From Chloroflexota bacterium (GTDB lineage: Bacteria > Chloroflexota > Anaerolineae > Anaerolineales > Villigracilaceae), in assembly GCA_013388685.1 (NCBI GenBank), contig JACAET010000039.1, positions 62,001 through 126,000 of the forward strand: a stretch of DNA of 64,000 nucleotides, in the 5' to 3' direction. Each line of letters opens with the position of its first letter. Position 1 is the stretch's first letter. Below, in pieces: positions 1-8,955 of the stretch. The position numbers and the translations under genes were made by a program. The notes beneath the pieces are model-generated. The model was not told the DNA's origin, searched no databases, and worked only from the letters and a program-made list of their open reading frames with translations.

Positions 1-1227
1 GACGTTCACTCGTCCCTGCTGAATGTGGCGCGTTTCGGGGCGTGGTCTTTGCGTTGTAACGATATGCGCGTGACCATGGGGAGTGAGATCGGCTGGCTGG
101 AAATTCTGAACGATATTCCCGTGATGCGCTGCGATATCGAAATTCGGCGCGAGTCGAACACGCGGGTCTTCCCGGGTTCGACGCTTGCCGTCAATCGTTC
201 CTCGATCTCCTCGAACCAGAAATCCTTTTTCTGGAGGGCGTCGCAAGTCGTGCCGCGCGCGCTCGCTTTGCTGCGTACAATCGGCGAGTCTGAATTCTTT
301 GCAAGAACGGTTCCCGCCGCTCCCGCACAACCTGCCGTGATGCCGACGATGGCGCAGTCTGCGGTGCTGGCGCAAAAGCAGGCGTTGCACACCTATGAGA
401 ACAAGGTCCGCCGCCGCATCGTTCATCAGCCGTGGGCGCTTGCGGCGGGAATATTTCCAGAGACGGAGAAGTTCGAGTGGAGCAGACTCAGGCTCAAAAT
501 CCCGCCGGACGGCGTGTTTTGGGCTGACCCGTTTCCTCTGAAAAAGCAGGAAACATCCTTTCTGTTCTTCGAGGAGTTTTCATACAAGACTCAACGCGGA
601 CATATCTCATTTGCCCAGGTGAACGCGGATGGAAGCATCGGCGAACCACAGATCGCGCTGCAGCGTCCGTATCATCTTTCATACCCTTTCCTCTTCGAGC
701 ATCGCGGTGAGTTCTACATGATTCCCGAAACGGCGGAGAATCGGACAATCGAGGCGTATCGCTGTGTGCGCTTTCCCGATCGGTGGGAATTTCACTCGAC
801 GCTCATGTCCGGTGTGCGGGCGGTGGACGCCACGCTCGTGGAACATTCCATGCGCTGGTGGATGTTCGTGAATATGGCGGACAAGGGCGGCTCCACCTGG
901 GACGAACTCCACCTCTTTTATGCGGATGACCCGCTCTCCTCGAACTGGACTCCGCACCCGCGCAACCCGGTGATTTCGGACGTGCGTTCTGCACGTCCGG
1001 CCGGGCGCGTCTTCCGCCGGGATGGCAGGCTCATCCGCCCCTCGCAGGATTCTTCGCTGAGATACGGTTACGCCGTCAACCTGAACCATATTACGCAGTT
1101 AACGATCCACGAATACGAGGAGAAATTCATCGAGCGCATCGAACCACCGACCGAAAGCATCATGGCAGTGCACACCTATAACACTTCCGGCGACCTGGTG
1201 GTGGTGGATGTGTTGCTGAAAAAATAA
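1..1227 (+). CDS. Formyltransferase-like protein with C-terminal GINT1_N-type propeller domain, 5' end missing
   Basis: The frame is open to the first base, so the protein is cut by the window edge. The first ~85 residues look like the end of a formyltransferase fold (VARFGAWSLR, a Gly/Trp-rich stretch, then a basic region). After a linker, roughly residues 140-400 resemble the N-terminal domain of glucosamine inositolphosphorylceramide transferase 1, with motifs such as GVFWADPF, HLSYPFLFEHRGEFYMIPET and RPSQDSS. Bacterial proteins with this two-part architecture are known and are usually found near surface polysaccharide genes, so a role in modifying an envelope sugar is likely but inferred. 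A GTG at 25 is not thought to be the true start. Confidence 0.72.
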   Translation, partial: DVHSSLLNVARFGAWSLRCNDMRVTMGSEIGWLEILNDIPVMRCDIEIRRESNTRVFPGSTLAVNRSSISSNQKSFFWRASQVVPRALALLRTIGESEFFARTVPAAPAQPAVMPTMAQSAVLAQKQALHTYENKVRRRIVHQPWALAAGIFPETEKFEWSRLRLKIPPDGVFWADPFPLKKQETSFLFFEEFSYKTQRGHISFAQVNADGSIGEPQIALQRPYHLSYPFLFEHRGEFYMIPETAENRTIEAYRCVRFPDRWEFHSTLMSGVRAVDATLVEHSMRWWMFVNMADKGGSTWDELHLFYADDPLSSNWTPHPRNPVISDVRSARPAGRVFRRDGRLIRPSQDSSLRYGYAVNLNHITQLTIHEYEEKFIERIEPPTESIMAVHTYNTSGDLVVVDVLLKK

Positions 1228-1261
1228 AATCTTTCCGCCGATATCTCCCAACTCCATTAAC

Positions 1262-1291
1262 ACCAAGACGCCGCATAAACGGCGTCTTGGT
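1262..1291. terminator. Bidirectional hairpin terminator between convergent genes
   Basis: A perfect 12-bp stem (1262-1273 with 1280-1291, loop CATAAA) lies between the plus-strand gene ending at 1227 and the minus-strand gene ending at 1327. There is no long T-run on either side, so efficiency is uncertain, but the convergent position fits a shared terminator. Confidence 0.65.
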
Positions 1292-1326
1292 ATGTTGCGT
1301 GGAAGGAGAACGGTGAATTCTTGGAA

Positions 1327-2031
1327 TCAACTCATATATCGGTTGTTCCCATTGTTCTGCCCCTGGGCGTTCATACCGATGGGATGATAGGTCGGTTCAT
1401 TATAGACGGGGCGGTTGACCGATGCGGCGGGCTTGGGGGCGGGGCGCGGGAACGGCTGGCTGGGGGCGCGGTATGTGTCGTTGTTCGGACGGTAAGCGGG
1501 CTTGTTCTGATATTGTGACTGATACTCCTCCGCCATCGAGAACAGGCGGTCACCCGCCACCGAAAACGTATTGATGAGCAGGACGCGAATGGCAAGCACC
1601 ATGATTGCCACCAGGATCGGCACCGCCTTGGTCATGGTGGCATGTCCGAGGAGAATGCTGCCTTCGGCATTGGTCTTCATGATCGCCACCGAAACCCCCC
1701 ACCAGGTCAATGAAGCGTTGAACGCCGCGGCAAGGAACCAGGCGCCAAAGAGATACCAGATCTCCACCGGTTCGTCCTGCCCCTTTTCGGGGGTGAAGAT
1801 GCGGGCGATTCCTGCAAAGTCAATGCCGCAAAAAGCGATGGCTAACATGGTGGACCATTTGAACGGTCCGAAGGACAGGTCGCCCAGGATGTCGTGAAGG
1901 GCAAACGATGTGCTGGAAAAATTGAACGCCTCGAAACCCAGCAGGGCAAAAAAGATGATCCCGCCAAACATCAAGCCGCGCTTCAAAGCAATCCTGTGAA
2001 GTAGGGGATTAAGGGTTGCAGAACGGTTCAT
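1327..2031 (-). CDS. Four-helix membrane protein of unknown function with a disordered C-terminal tail
   Basis: The predicted protein has 234 residues. The start at 2031 was chosen because a GGAGG sequence lies just upstream; the longer upstream frame runs back through the promoter. Four hydrophobic segments are visible at about residues 21-40, 58-78, 92-118 and 135-160. The last ~65 residues are rich in Pro, Asn, Gln and Tyr and look disordered. I do not recognise the family. It is monocistronic, and its promoter has a LexA-like palindrome in the spacer (see 2098-2126), so a damage-induced membrane function is possible. That is inference from the site alone. Confidence 0.7.
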   Translation of the reverse strand: MNRSATLNPLLHRIALKRGLMFGGIIFFALLGFEAFNFSSTSFALHDILGDLSFGPFKWSTMLAIAFCGIDFAGIARIFTPEKGQDEPVEIWYLFGAWFLAAAFNASLTWWGVSVAIMKTNAEGSILLGHATMTKAVPILVAIMVLAIRVLLINTFSVAGDRLFSMAEEYQSQYQNKPAYRPNNDTYRAPSQPFPRPAPKPAASVNRPVYNEPTYHPIGMNAQGQNNGNNRYMS

Positions 2032-2097
2032 TTGAGCCTCCTGTGGTTGACTTTTCTCAAGGCAACCATAAACATACAAAAGGACGACAATGACACA

Positions 2098-2126
2098 AAT
2101 ATAGAACACTTGTTCTAAATTGTCAA
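2098..2126 (-). promoter_or_regulatory. Sigma-70-type promoter with LexA-box-like palindrome in the spacer
   Basis: On the minus strand TTGACA (2126-2121) and TATATT (2103-2098) are separated by exactly 17 bases. The palindrome TAGAACA-CT-TGTTCTA (2102-2117) fills most of the spacer and touches the -10 box. Its core GAAC-N4-GTTC matches the LexA/DinR box of Gram-positive bacteria. It would drive the membrane protein starting at 2031, giving a leader of about 60 bases. The match to the promoter consensus is strong; binding by LexA is inferred. Confidence 0.7.
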
Positions 2127-2161
2127 GGGGAGATTTTCGGTGATTACCCACAACGCGTAGA

Positions 2162-2179
2162 CAACGTTCGCGAACGTTG
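2162..2179. repeat. Perfect 18-bp palindrome
   Basis: CAACGTTCG is followed directly by its reverse complement. It lies 4 bp from the loop-conserved hairpin at 2183-2102's neighbour (2185-2100 family member listed separately) and inside a ~310-bp non-coding stretch (2032-2341) that otherwise holds only the minus-strand promoter and repeat material. Confidence 0.6.
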
Positions 2180-2184
2180 CCAGG

Positions 2185-2200
2185 CGCATTAGAGAATGCG
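2185..2200. repeat. Loop-conserved hairpin, copy 1
   Basis: Stem CGCATT/AATGCG with loop AGAG, followed by the flank CCTACGCGCAAG. This is a member of the dispersed hairpin family seen also at 9311, 14389, 14432, 33318, 56515, 56542, 60565 and 60598, where the loop is kept and the stem changes. Confidence 0.65.
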
Positions 2201-2341
2201 TCCTACGCGCAAGCGGTGGGGAATCGCCAGGGAATTTTTCCAGTCAACCCGATGATCTGAGATTGGCAAGAGTTCCAGTCCCCCACATCTGCTTTTAAAG
2301 ATTCCTTGCTACAATACCTTGATAATCTCCAGACAGGGAAA

Positions 2342-3439
2342 ATGATCATGACAGCATTGACAGGTTTGACATTCATCGCAGGACTTGCACTCCTCATCCT
2401 CGGCGCCGAATGGCTGGTGCGCGGCGCTTCGTGGCTGGCGGCAAAGGTCGGTATTTCCCCTCTGGTCATCGGCTTGACTGTGGTCGCTTTCGGCACCAGT
2501 TCTCCCGAAATGGCTGTCTCCATCCAATCCTCACTGGCTGGGCAGGCGGACATCGCCATTGGCAACGTGGCGGGGAGCAACATCTTCAACATCCTGTTCA
2601 TCCTGGGGATCTCAGCGATTATCACCCCGCTGATCGTGCAGCAACAGTTGATTCGGCTGGATGTTCCGCTGATGATCGGGCTTTCCCTCACCTTCTACCT
2701 CATGGCGCTGGACGGCGTCATTGGCAGGCTGGAGGGACTTCTGCTTTTCGCCGCCATCATCACCTACACCTTCTTCCTCATCCGCCAGAGCCGCAGGGAA
2801 AGCCGGTCCGTGGAAGAGGAATACATACAGGAGTATGCCCCCGAGGCGGAAGGCGGCTGGAAATCGTGGGCTGTCAACCTTGGGCTGGTGGGGGTTGGAT
2901 TGACGCTTCTCATCCTCGGATCGAACTGGCTGGTGGACAGCGCCGTTTCCATCGCCCGCTGGCTGGGGCTGAGCGAACTCATCATCGGTCTGACCATCGT
3001 CGCGGCGGGAACGTCCATGCCGGAAGTGGCAACCTCTGTCACTGCCGCCATCAAGGGCGAGCGTGACATTGCCGTGGGCAACGTGGTCGGCAGCAATATC
3101 TTCAACATCCTCTCGGTTCTGGGGTTGACCGCCATCGCCGCCCCGGGCGGGATTCGCGTCTCGCAAGCCGCCGAAGCCTTCGACATCCCGGTTGTGCTGG
3201 CTGTCGCCATCCTGACCCTGCCCATCTTCTTCACCGGCAACCGCATCGAACGCTGGGAGGGCTGGCTCTTCCTCTTCTACTATGTCGCCTACACTGCCTA
3301 CCTCATCCTCGATGCCGCCCAGCACGACGCCCTGCCCCTGTTCAACAATATTCTGCTCTACGGCGTCATCCCGTTGACTGTCATCACGCTTGCCGTCTCC
3401 CTCTTCCTGGAACGACGGAAAGTTGCAGCAACAAGATAG
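2342..3439 (+). CDS. CaCA-family Na+/Ca2+ (cation) exchanger, YrbG-like
   Basis: A 365-residue integral membrane antiporter that would exchange Ca2+ for Na+, K+ or H+. The two inverted alpha repeats are clear: GTSSPEMAVS with GNVAGSNIFNI in the first half and GTSMPEVATS with GNVVGSNIFNI in the second. These are the ion-binding signatures of the family. About ten hydrophobic segments are visible, with a charged loop (SRRESRSVEEEY) in the middle. Start at 2342 (ATGATCATG) sits behind AGGGAA; 2348 is equally possible. The gene is followed after about 30 bp by the mrp operon, so the whole block concerns sodium, calcium and proton balance. Confidence 0.88.
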   Translation: MIMTALTGLTFIAGLALLILGAEWLVRGASWLAAKVGISPLVIGLTVVAFGTSSPEMAVSIQSSLAGQADIAIGNVAGSNIFNILFILGISAIITPLIVQQQLIRLDVPLMIGLSLTFYLMALDGVIGRLEGLLLFAAIITYTFFLIRQSRRESRSVEEEYIQEYAPEAEGGWKSWAVNLGLVGVGLTLLILGSNWLVDSAVSIARWLGLSELIIGLTIVAAGTSMPEVATSVTAAIKGERDIAVGNVVGSNIFNILSVLGLTAIAAPGGIRVSQAAEAFDIPVVLAVAILTLPIFFTGNRIERWEGWLFLFYYVAYTAYLILDAAQHDALPLFNNILLYGVIPLTVITLAVSLFLERRKVAATR

Positions 3440-3469
3440 AATGGGTTGAAACCAGGAGATATGCCCTTC

Positions 3470-6370
3470 ATGCAAGATTTTGTTCTCGCCCTCCCCTTTC
3501 TCCTCCTCGGCGCCGGCATACTGACCGCCCTCGCTTTCAGCCGCAGCGGATGGACCGCCTCGCGCCTCGGCTGGACTCTGTCGCTCTTTCCCTTCTCTTC
3601 GTTCATCCTCGCTCTCTACGCCTTCACCCTCGTCCCATCGGGCAAAGCCCTTACTTTCTCCATCCCCTGGATTCCCTCGCTAGGGCTGAACTTCTCCCTC
3701 TACCTCGACGGTCTCGCCGCACTCTTTGCCCTGCTCATCACCGGCATCGGCACGCTGGTCGTCATCTACGCCGGGCAATACTTCGGCGACGACGCCTCCG
3801 CCTGGCGCTTCCATGCCTACACCCTGCTCTTCATGCTCGCCATGCTGGGACTCGTCCTCGCCGGCGACCTGATCACCCTCTTCATCTTCTGGGAGGGAAC
3901 CAGCATCTCTTCCTTCCTGCTGATCGCCTACAAGTTCAAGGATGAAGCCGCGCGCAAGGGCGCCTTCAAGTCGCTGTTCATCACGGGCGGCGGCGGGATC
4001 GCCATGCTGACAGGCTTCCTCTTCGTCATCCACCTCACCGGCAGCGCAGACTTCAAGACGGTCCTCGCCAGCGGCGACCTCCTGCGCACCAGTCCACTCT
4101 ACCCCGTTCTGTTCACGCTTATCGCCTTCGGCGCGTTCACGAAGAGCGCCCAATTCCCAGCCCACATCTGGCTCCCCGAAGCCATGACCGCCCCCACCCC
4201 TGCCAGCGCCTTCCTGCACTCGGCGACCATGGTCAAGGCAGGCGTGTACCTCCTCGCAAGGCTTAACCCGGCGCTCGGCGGTACCGACACCTGGTTCTGG
4301 ACCCTCTCCATCGTCGGGCTGACGACCATGCTGGTCGGCGCGTACCTCGGCTTCAAGCAAAACGACCTCAAACCGCTCCTCGCCTACTCCACCATTTCCC
4401 AACTCGGCGTACTGGTTGCGCTCATCGGACAGGACACCGAGATCGCCTTCAAGGCGCTCGTCATCAGCATCCTCGCCCACGCCCTCTACAAGTCCGCGCT
4501 GTTCATGTCGGCGGGCATCATTGATCACGAGACCGGCACCCGCGACCTCCGCAAACTGGGCGGTTTGTGCAAACAGATGCCGGTCATGTTCGGGATCATG
4601 GGAATCGCCATCCTCTCGATGGCTGGACTCCCGCCCCTCTTCGGATTCCTCGCCAAGGAAACGCTCCTCGCTTCTGCGACTCACCCGAGCCTGCCTCCCA
4701 TCGTGGACAGCCTCTTCCCGCTGACGACGGTCCTCGCCGGAGCCTTGATCCTCGCCCAGGCAGTACTCGCCGTCTGGGGCGTTTTCCTCGGCAAGCCCGC
4801 CGACGAAAAGCACCCGCCGCACGGTCATGACCCCAACTTTTCTTTCTGGCTGGCGCCTGCCGTCCCGGCGCTGCTCTCGTTGTTGATCGGACTGGCGCCG
4901 GTCGAACCGCAATTCCTCGTCAACTTCCTCGCCGACGCCGCCAAAGCCGCCTACGGCGACAAGGTGAAGGTTTCGCTCACCCTGTGGACCGGCCTCAACG
5001 TACCGCTGGTTCTCTCGATTGTAGCGGTGATGCTCGGCGCGCTCCTCTTCCGGCAGCGCGGACGCATCCGCCCGTGGATGACGAACTTCCTGCCGAATTT
5101 CACCGTCAACGCCCTCTTCAACGGGACTATGTCCGGCTTGGATTCGCTTTCTCGGCTGGCGACCCGCCTCCAGCGTGGTCAGATGCGGTTCTATCTCCGG
5201 GTGATGCTCCTTGGCATGGTGGCGCTGGTCGCGATGTTCGTCGGAGTCCCTGCCGGAGTCCCCGTCCCAAAATTTGAATGGAATCTCGTGGGCTTGAACG
5301 GCTTGCGGATGTTTTCGCTGGTGATGTTGACCGCCGCGGCGCTGGTGAGCGTGTTCATCAAACGCGACCTGCACGCCGTGATCGCCCTGGGCATCACCGG
5401 TTTGGGTGTGGCGGTGTGGATGGCGCTCGACCCTTCGCCCGATGTGGCGCTCGTGCAGATCGTGGTGGACATTCTCGCCACTGTGATCCTGATCCTCAGC
5501 CTGAGCCTGATTCCCCGCAGACTGCGCGACCGCGCCAACGAACTCCTGCACAGCCGCAAGGGAATGGCACGTGATGCCCTGATTGCAGGCGCGGCGGGAC
5601 TGGTGATGGCGGGGTTGGCGTTCATAGCGCTGAACACGCGCCCGCGTGAGAGCGTGGTCTCGCCGTTCTACGCGGAGAATGCCAAACCGCTGACCGGCGC
5701 CAAAGATATCGTCGGCGCCATCGTGGTGGACTTCCGCGGCGCGGATACGCTGATCGAAATCCTTGTGTTTGCCATGGCGGGGCTGGGGATTTACACGCTG
5801 TTGCATTATGCCGCACGCAAAGGCGGCGAATATACCCGCGAACCGCCGGAGATACCCTTGCGGGCGCACACCCCGCTGGGCATCCATAACCTGCCCACCT
5901 CGCCCATGCTCCACATGCTGGCATACATCATGTTTCCGCTGGCATTCATGCTCGGCGTCACGCACATGATGTACGGGCACGACCAGCCCGGCGACGGGTT
6001 TACCGCCGGGGTCATCGTCAGTCTCACCATCGCGCAGTGGTACATGCTGTTCGGTTATTACGAAACGCGCCGCAAACTTGCCTGGCTCAACCGCAACAAC
6101 ATGATCGTCGCCGGGCTGACGCTGGCGTTATTCAACGCGGCGGGCGGGGCGGTCTTCGGCGGCGGCTTCTTCGCCCCGGTGAATTACGGTGAGATGCTCG
6201 GCTTGCCCCTGCCAGCCGGGTTTGGCATCACGAATTCCTTCTTCTTCGAGGTCGCCATCGCGCTGACCGTGATGGGCGCGGCAACCCTGATCCTCGACAA
6301 CCTGGGTCACCCGCGCGAGGAAGACCTCGAAGCCGAAGCGGACCTCGCGGCGCTGGAGGAAAAACCATGA
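3470..6370 (+). CDS. mrpA: Mrp Na+/H+ antiporter subunit A fused to a subunit B (MnhB) domain
   Basis: This is the largest subunit of the multisubunit Mrp antiporter, related to NuoL of complex I. The N-terminal two thirds carry the proton-pumping core (LITLFIFWEGTSISSFLLI, WLPEAMTAPTPASAFLHSATMVKAGVYLLARL with its conserved Glu and Lys). A DUF4040-like segment follows near residues 640-690. The last ~170 residues form an MnhB domain (HMMYGHDQPGDGFTAGVI), so A and B are one protein, and no separate mrpB is present. The start is uncertain: ATG at 3461 is only 2 bases from AGGAG, ATG at 3470 is 11 bases away. The stop overlaps mrpC by 4 bases (ATGA). Confidence 0.93.
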   Translation: MQDFVLALPFLLLGAGILTALAFSRSGWTASRLGWTLSLFPFSSFILALYAFTLVPSGKALTFSIPWIPSLGLNFSLYLDGLAALFALLITGIGTLVVIYAGQYFGDDASAWRFHAYTLLFMLAMLGLVLAGDLITLFIFWEGTSISSFLLIAYKFKDEAARKGAFKSLFITGGGGIAMLTGFLFVIHLTGSADFKTVLASGDLLRTSPLYPVLFTLIAFGAFTKSAQFPAHIWLPEAMTAPTPASAFLHSATMVKAGVYLLARLNPALGGTDTWFWTLSIVGLTTMLVGAYLGFKQNDLKPLLAYSTISQLGVLVALIGQDTEIAFKALVISILAHALYKSALFMSAGIIDHETGTRDLRKLGGLCKQMPVMFGIMGIAILSMAGLPPLFGFLAKETLLASATHPSLPPIVDSLFPLTTVLAGALILAQAVLAVWGVFLGKPADEKHPPHGHDPNFSFWLAPAVPALLSLLIGLAPVEPQFLVNFLADAAKAAYGDKVKVSLTLWTGLNVPLVLSIVAVMLGALLFRQRGRIRPWMTNFLPNFTVNALFNGTMSGLDSLSRLATRLQRGQMRFYLRVMLLGMVALVAMFVGVPAGVPVPKFEWNLVGLNGLRMFSLVMLTAAALVSVFIKRDLHAVIALGITGLGVAVWMALDPSPDVALVQIVVDILATVILILSLSLIPRRLRDRANELLHSRKGMARDALIAGAAGLVMAGLAFIALNTRPRESVVSPFYAENAKPLTGAKDIVGAIVVDFRGADTLIEILVFAMAGLGIYTLLHYAARKGGEYTREPPEIPLRAHTPLGIHNLPTSPMLHMLAYIMFPLAFMLGVTHMMYGHDQPGDGFTAGVIVSLTIAQWYMLFGYYETRRKLAWLNRNNMIVAGLTLALFNAAGGAVFGGGFFAPVNYGEMLGLPLPAGFGITNSFFFEVAIALTVMGAATLILDNLGHPREEDLEAEADLAALEEKP

Positions 6371-6699
6371 ACCTGCTCACATCCCTTGCCATCGGCATCC
6401 TCTTCGCGGCGGGCATCTACCAGATCCTGCGGCGCAATCTCATCCGCGCCGCCATCGGGCTGGTGCTGATCTCCAACGCGGTCAACCTGTTCCTGTTCAG
6501 CGCGGGCGCCTACACCGGCATCGAAGCGGCGTACAGCACGGCAACCCGGCAGGTCAGTGACCCGCTTCCGCAGGCGCTCGTCCTGACCGCCATCGTCATC
6601 AGCATGGGCGGCTTTGCCTTCGTGCTCAGCCTGCTCTACGTCATCTCGACGCGTTACAAGACCAGCGACAGCGATGAAGTGAAAGGCTTGAAGAACTGA
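6367..6699 (+). CDS. mrpC: Mrp Na+/H+ antiporter subunit C
   Basis: A 110-residue NuoK-like subunit with three transmembrane helices, typical in size for MrpC. Recognisable features are the N-terminal GIYQILRRNLIRAAIGLVLISNAVNLFLF segment (split here as family-like NuoK helix 1-2) and LPQALVLTAIVISMGGFAFVL. It shares ATGA with mrpA upstream and overlaps mrpD by one base (TGATG), which implies translational coupling. Confidence 0.93.
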   Translation: MNLLTSLAIGILFAAGIYQILRRNLIRAAIGLVLISNAVNLFLFSAGAYTGIEAAYSTATRQVSDPLPQALVLTAIVISMGGFAFVLSLLYVISTRYKTSDSDEVKGLKN

Positions 6700-8174
6700 T
6701 GACTGCCTGGTCCCTGCTCCTCCCGCTCGTCATTCTCGTTGCCGGTGTGCCGCTGACCCTTGCGTTCCGCAAAAAGCGGAAGCTCCAATCCGCTCTCGCG
6801 CTGGGACTCATGCTCGCCGCGCTGGGCTTCACCCTCGGATTGCTCCGCACGATTCTGAAGACCGGACAGCCTGTCACCGTCCAGATGGGCTTATGGCAAG
6901 CCCCCTTTGGAATCACCCTCACCGCCGACCCGTTGAGCGTTTTCATGGTTTTGATGAGCCAAACGGTGCTCTCGGCGGGACTTCTCTACTCGCTCGGTTC
7001 GACGGAGAAGGTTGTTCATTACCCCACTTATTTTCCGCTCTTCCTTGCCCTTGCCGCCGGCCTGACCGGCGCCTTCCTGACCGGCGACCTGTTCAACCTG
7101 TTCGTCTTCGCCGAGATCATCGTCATCTCCGGCGCAGTGCTGACCGCCATCGCCGACGACACCTACGGCGTGGAAGCCGCCTTCAAATATTTCTACATCT
7201 CCACCCTGGCGGCGACCTTCTTCCTGCTGGGTATCGGCTCATTGTATGTTGCGCACGGCACGCTCAACCTTGCCGACCTTGCCAGCCGCATCGCTTCCGA
7301 CCCCTCCGCCCCATTGACGACGGCAGGCATGGCCTTCCTGACCGCCACCTTCCTCATCAAGAGTGCGGCGTTTCCCTTCCACTTCTGGCAGCCCGATTTC
7401 CATGCCGCCGCGCCGACGCCGGTCAGCGCCATGTTGTCGTCGCTGGTGGTGAAGGTCGGTGTGTACGCCTTCTTCCGCCTGACCACGCTTCTCTTCCCCG
7501 AAACGCAACTGCTCAAGACCCTGCTGGTGATCATCGGTGTGGCGGGCGTGCTTTACGGAGGGTTCGGCGCGGCGGGCACGCACAACGTCAAGCGCATGCT
7601 GGCATATTCCACGCTGGCGCAGATCGGCTTTATTCTGGTCGGCATTGGCTGGGGGACGCCGCTTTCGCTGGCGGCGGCGCTGGTCTTCACCTTCAACCAT
7701 GCGCTCATCAAAGCCGCCATGCTCATGCTGGCGGGAGCGGTGGCCAGCCGCGCCGCGGTCAAGTCCGCTTCGTTCGAGGCGGTGGTCGGCGTGGGAAAAT
7801 ATCATCCCTGGGCGGGCGTACTCTTCCTGCTCGGCGGTATGGCGCTGGCGGGAATCCCGCCCTTGAACGGCTTTACCGGCAAGTTGATGATCTTTTGGAG
7901 CGGCGTGGAAGCGGGGCAATATATCCCCCTGCTGATCATCGGCGTGGCAAGCATCGTCACACTGACATATGTGATCCGCTCGTTTGTCCGCATCTGGTTC
8001 GAGCCGAATCCCAGGGTCAAGGAAAAGGCGGGAGACCGCCTGCTTGCTCCCGCCCTGCTGGTGCTCCTCAGCCTCCTGCTTGGCATCTGGGCGGAGCCGC
8101 TTGTCTCGCTGGCGCAGGTCACAGCCGCGTGGCTGGGCGATCCGGCGCTCTATATTGCCGCAATCCTGCGATAA
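6699..8174 (+). CDS. mrpD: Mrp Na+/H+ antiporter subunit D
   Basis: A 491-residue NuoM/NuoN-like subunit with about 14 membrane helices. Key motifs are TGDLFNLFVFAEI with the conserved Glu, a FLIKSAAFPFHFWQPDFHAA stretch with the conserved Lys, and LNGFTGKLMIFWSGV. Length matches MrpD (about 490-500). The start overlaps the mrpC stop by one base; mrpE follows after 14 bases. Confidence 0.93.
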   Translation: MTAWSLLLPLVILVAGVPLTLAFRKKRKLQSALALGLMLAALGFTLGLLRTILKTGQPVTVQMGLWQAPFGITLTADPLSVFMVLMSQTVLSAGLLYSLGSTEKVVHYPTYFPLFLALAAGLTGAFLTGDLFNLFVFAEIIVISGAVLTAIADDTYGVEAAFKYFYISTLAATFFLLGIGSLYVAHGTLNLADLASRIASDPSAPLTTAGMAFLTATFLIKSAAFPFHFWQPDFHAAAPTPVSAMLSSLVVKVGVYAFFRLTTLLFPETQLLKTLLVIIGVAGVLYGGFGAAGTHNVKRMLAYSTLAQIGFILVGIGWGTPLSLAAALVFTFNHALIKAAMLMLAGAVASRAAVKSASFEAVVGVGKYHPWAGVLFLLGGMALAGIPPLNGFTGKLMIFWSGVEAGQYIPLLIIGVASIVTLTYVIRSFVRIWFEPNPRVKEKAGDRLLAPALLVLLSLLLGIWAEPLVSLAQVTAAWLGDPALYIAAILR

Positions 8175-8188
8175 CCAAGGAAAAGACC

Positions 8189-8674
8189 ATGTCTCGAATG
8201 ATCCAGATCTCCCTCCCGCTTTTCATCGTGTACCTCGCGCTGACCGGAAACCTCGAACCCGCCAACCTGGTGGTGGGCGCGCTGGTCGCGGTTGGCATCA
8301 GCCTGCTCCGTCCGCAGATGGACCTGCAATCTGTCGCGCTGAAACGGCTTCCGCGGTTTCTCTGGGCGGCGATACGCTACATCTTCGTCGTCGCCGGGGA
8401 TGTGATCCGCGGCGGGATCAGCACCGCCCGCATCGTTCTTGACCCGGCCCTGCCTCTCAACCCCGGAATCATCGCCATCCCTTCGGGCAGCATCTCCGAA
8501 CTGGGGACGGCATTGAGCGCCCACTCCATATCCCTCTCTCCCGGTGAAATGGTGGTGGCGATTGACGACCGGGGCGTGATGTACACCCACTGCCTGAACG
8601 TGGACGAATCCGAAAAGTTCGTGGCGGAGGCGCAGTCGCTGCGGCAAAACCTCTTGAGCAGGATGTTCGAGTAG
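8189..8674 (+). CDS. mrpE: Mrp Na+/H+ antiporter subunit E
   Basis: A 161-residue protein with two N-terminal hydrophobic segments and a soluble C-terminal part (PGEMVVAIDDRGVMYTHCLNV), as in MrpE. AAGGAAAAG lies 8 bases before the ATG. A much longer frame passes through this gene from inside mrpD, but position in the conserved A-C-D-E-F-G order and the ribosome binding site fix the start at 8189. Confidence 0.9.
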   Translation: MSRMIQISLPLFIVYLALTGNLEPANLVVGALVAVGISLLRPQMDLQSVALKRLPRFLWAAIRYIFVVAGDVIRGGISTARIVLDPALPLNPGIIAIPSGSISELGTALSAHSISLSPGEMVVAIDDRGVMYTHCLNVDESEKFVAEAQSLRQNLLSRMFE

Positions 8675-8678
8675 CGAC

Positions 8679-8954
8679 ATGGAAACTATCGTCACCTTCA
8701 CAACCTGGGTCGTGCTTGCCGCCCACCTGCTCATGGCGCTGGTCGCCGCCTGGCGCGTCTGGCGCGGCGAAAACAGCATTGTGCGCCTGACCGCCCTCGA
8801 CCTGGCGGGCACGCTCACGCTGGCGGTGCTTGTGCTGATCTCCATCCTGGAGCGGAACAGCATTTTCGTGGATACCGCCATCGCGCTGGCGGCGTTGAGT
8901 TATCTTTCCACTGTGGCGGTGGCGAAGTTCATTTCGGATCAAAAGGTGTTCTGA
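8679..8954 (+). CDS. mrpF: Mrp Na+/H+ antiporter subunit F
   Basis: A 91-residue subunit with three hydrophobic segments. The conserved Asp-bearing helix (RLTALDLAGTLTLAVLVL) and the FVDTAIALAALSYLSTVAVAK segment identify MrpF. It starts four bases after the mrpE stop and ends one base before mrpG. Confidence 0.92.
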   Translation: METIVTFTTWVVLAAHLLMALVAAWRVWRGENSIVRLTALDLAGTLTLAVLVLISILERNSIFVDTAIALAALSYLSTVAVAKFISDQKVF

Positions 8955-8955
8955 A

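Noticed and set aside
3680..5980. Very long antisense frame inside mrpA
   Set aside because: It is the shadow of a GC-rich coding sequence; its translation is low-complexity Asp/Glu/His/Arg-rich and matches no family, while mrpA is certain.
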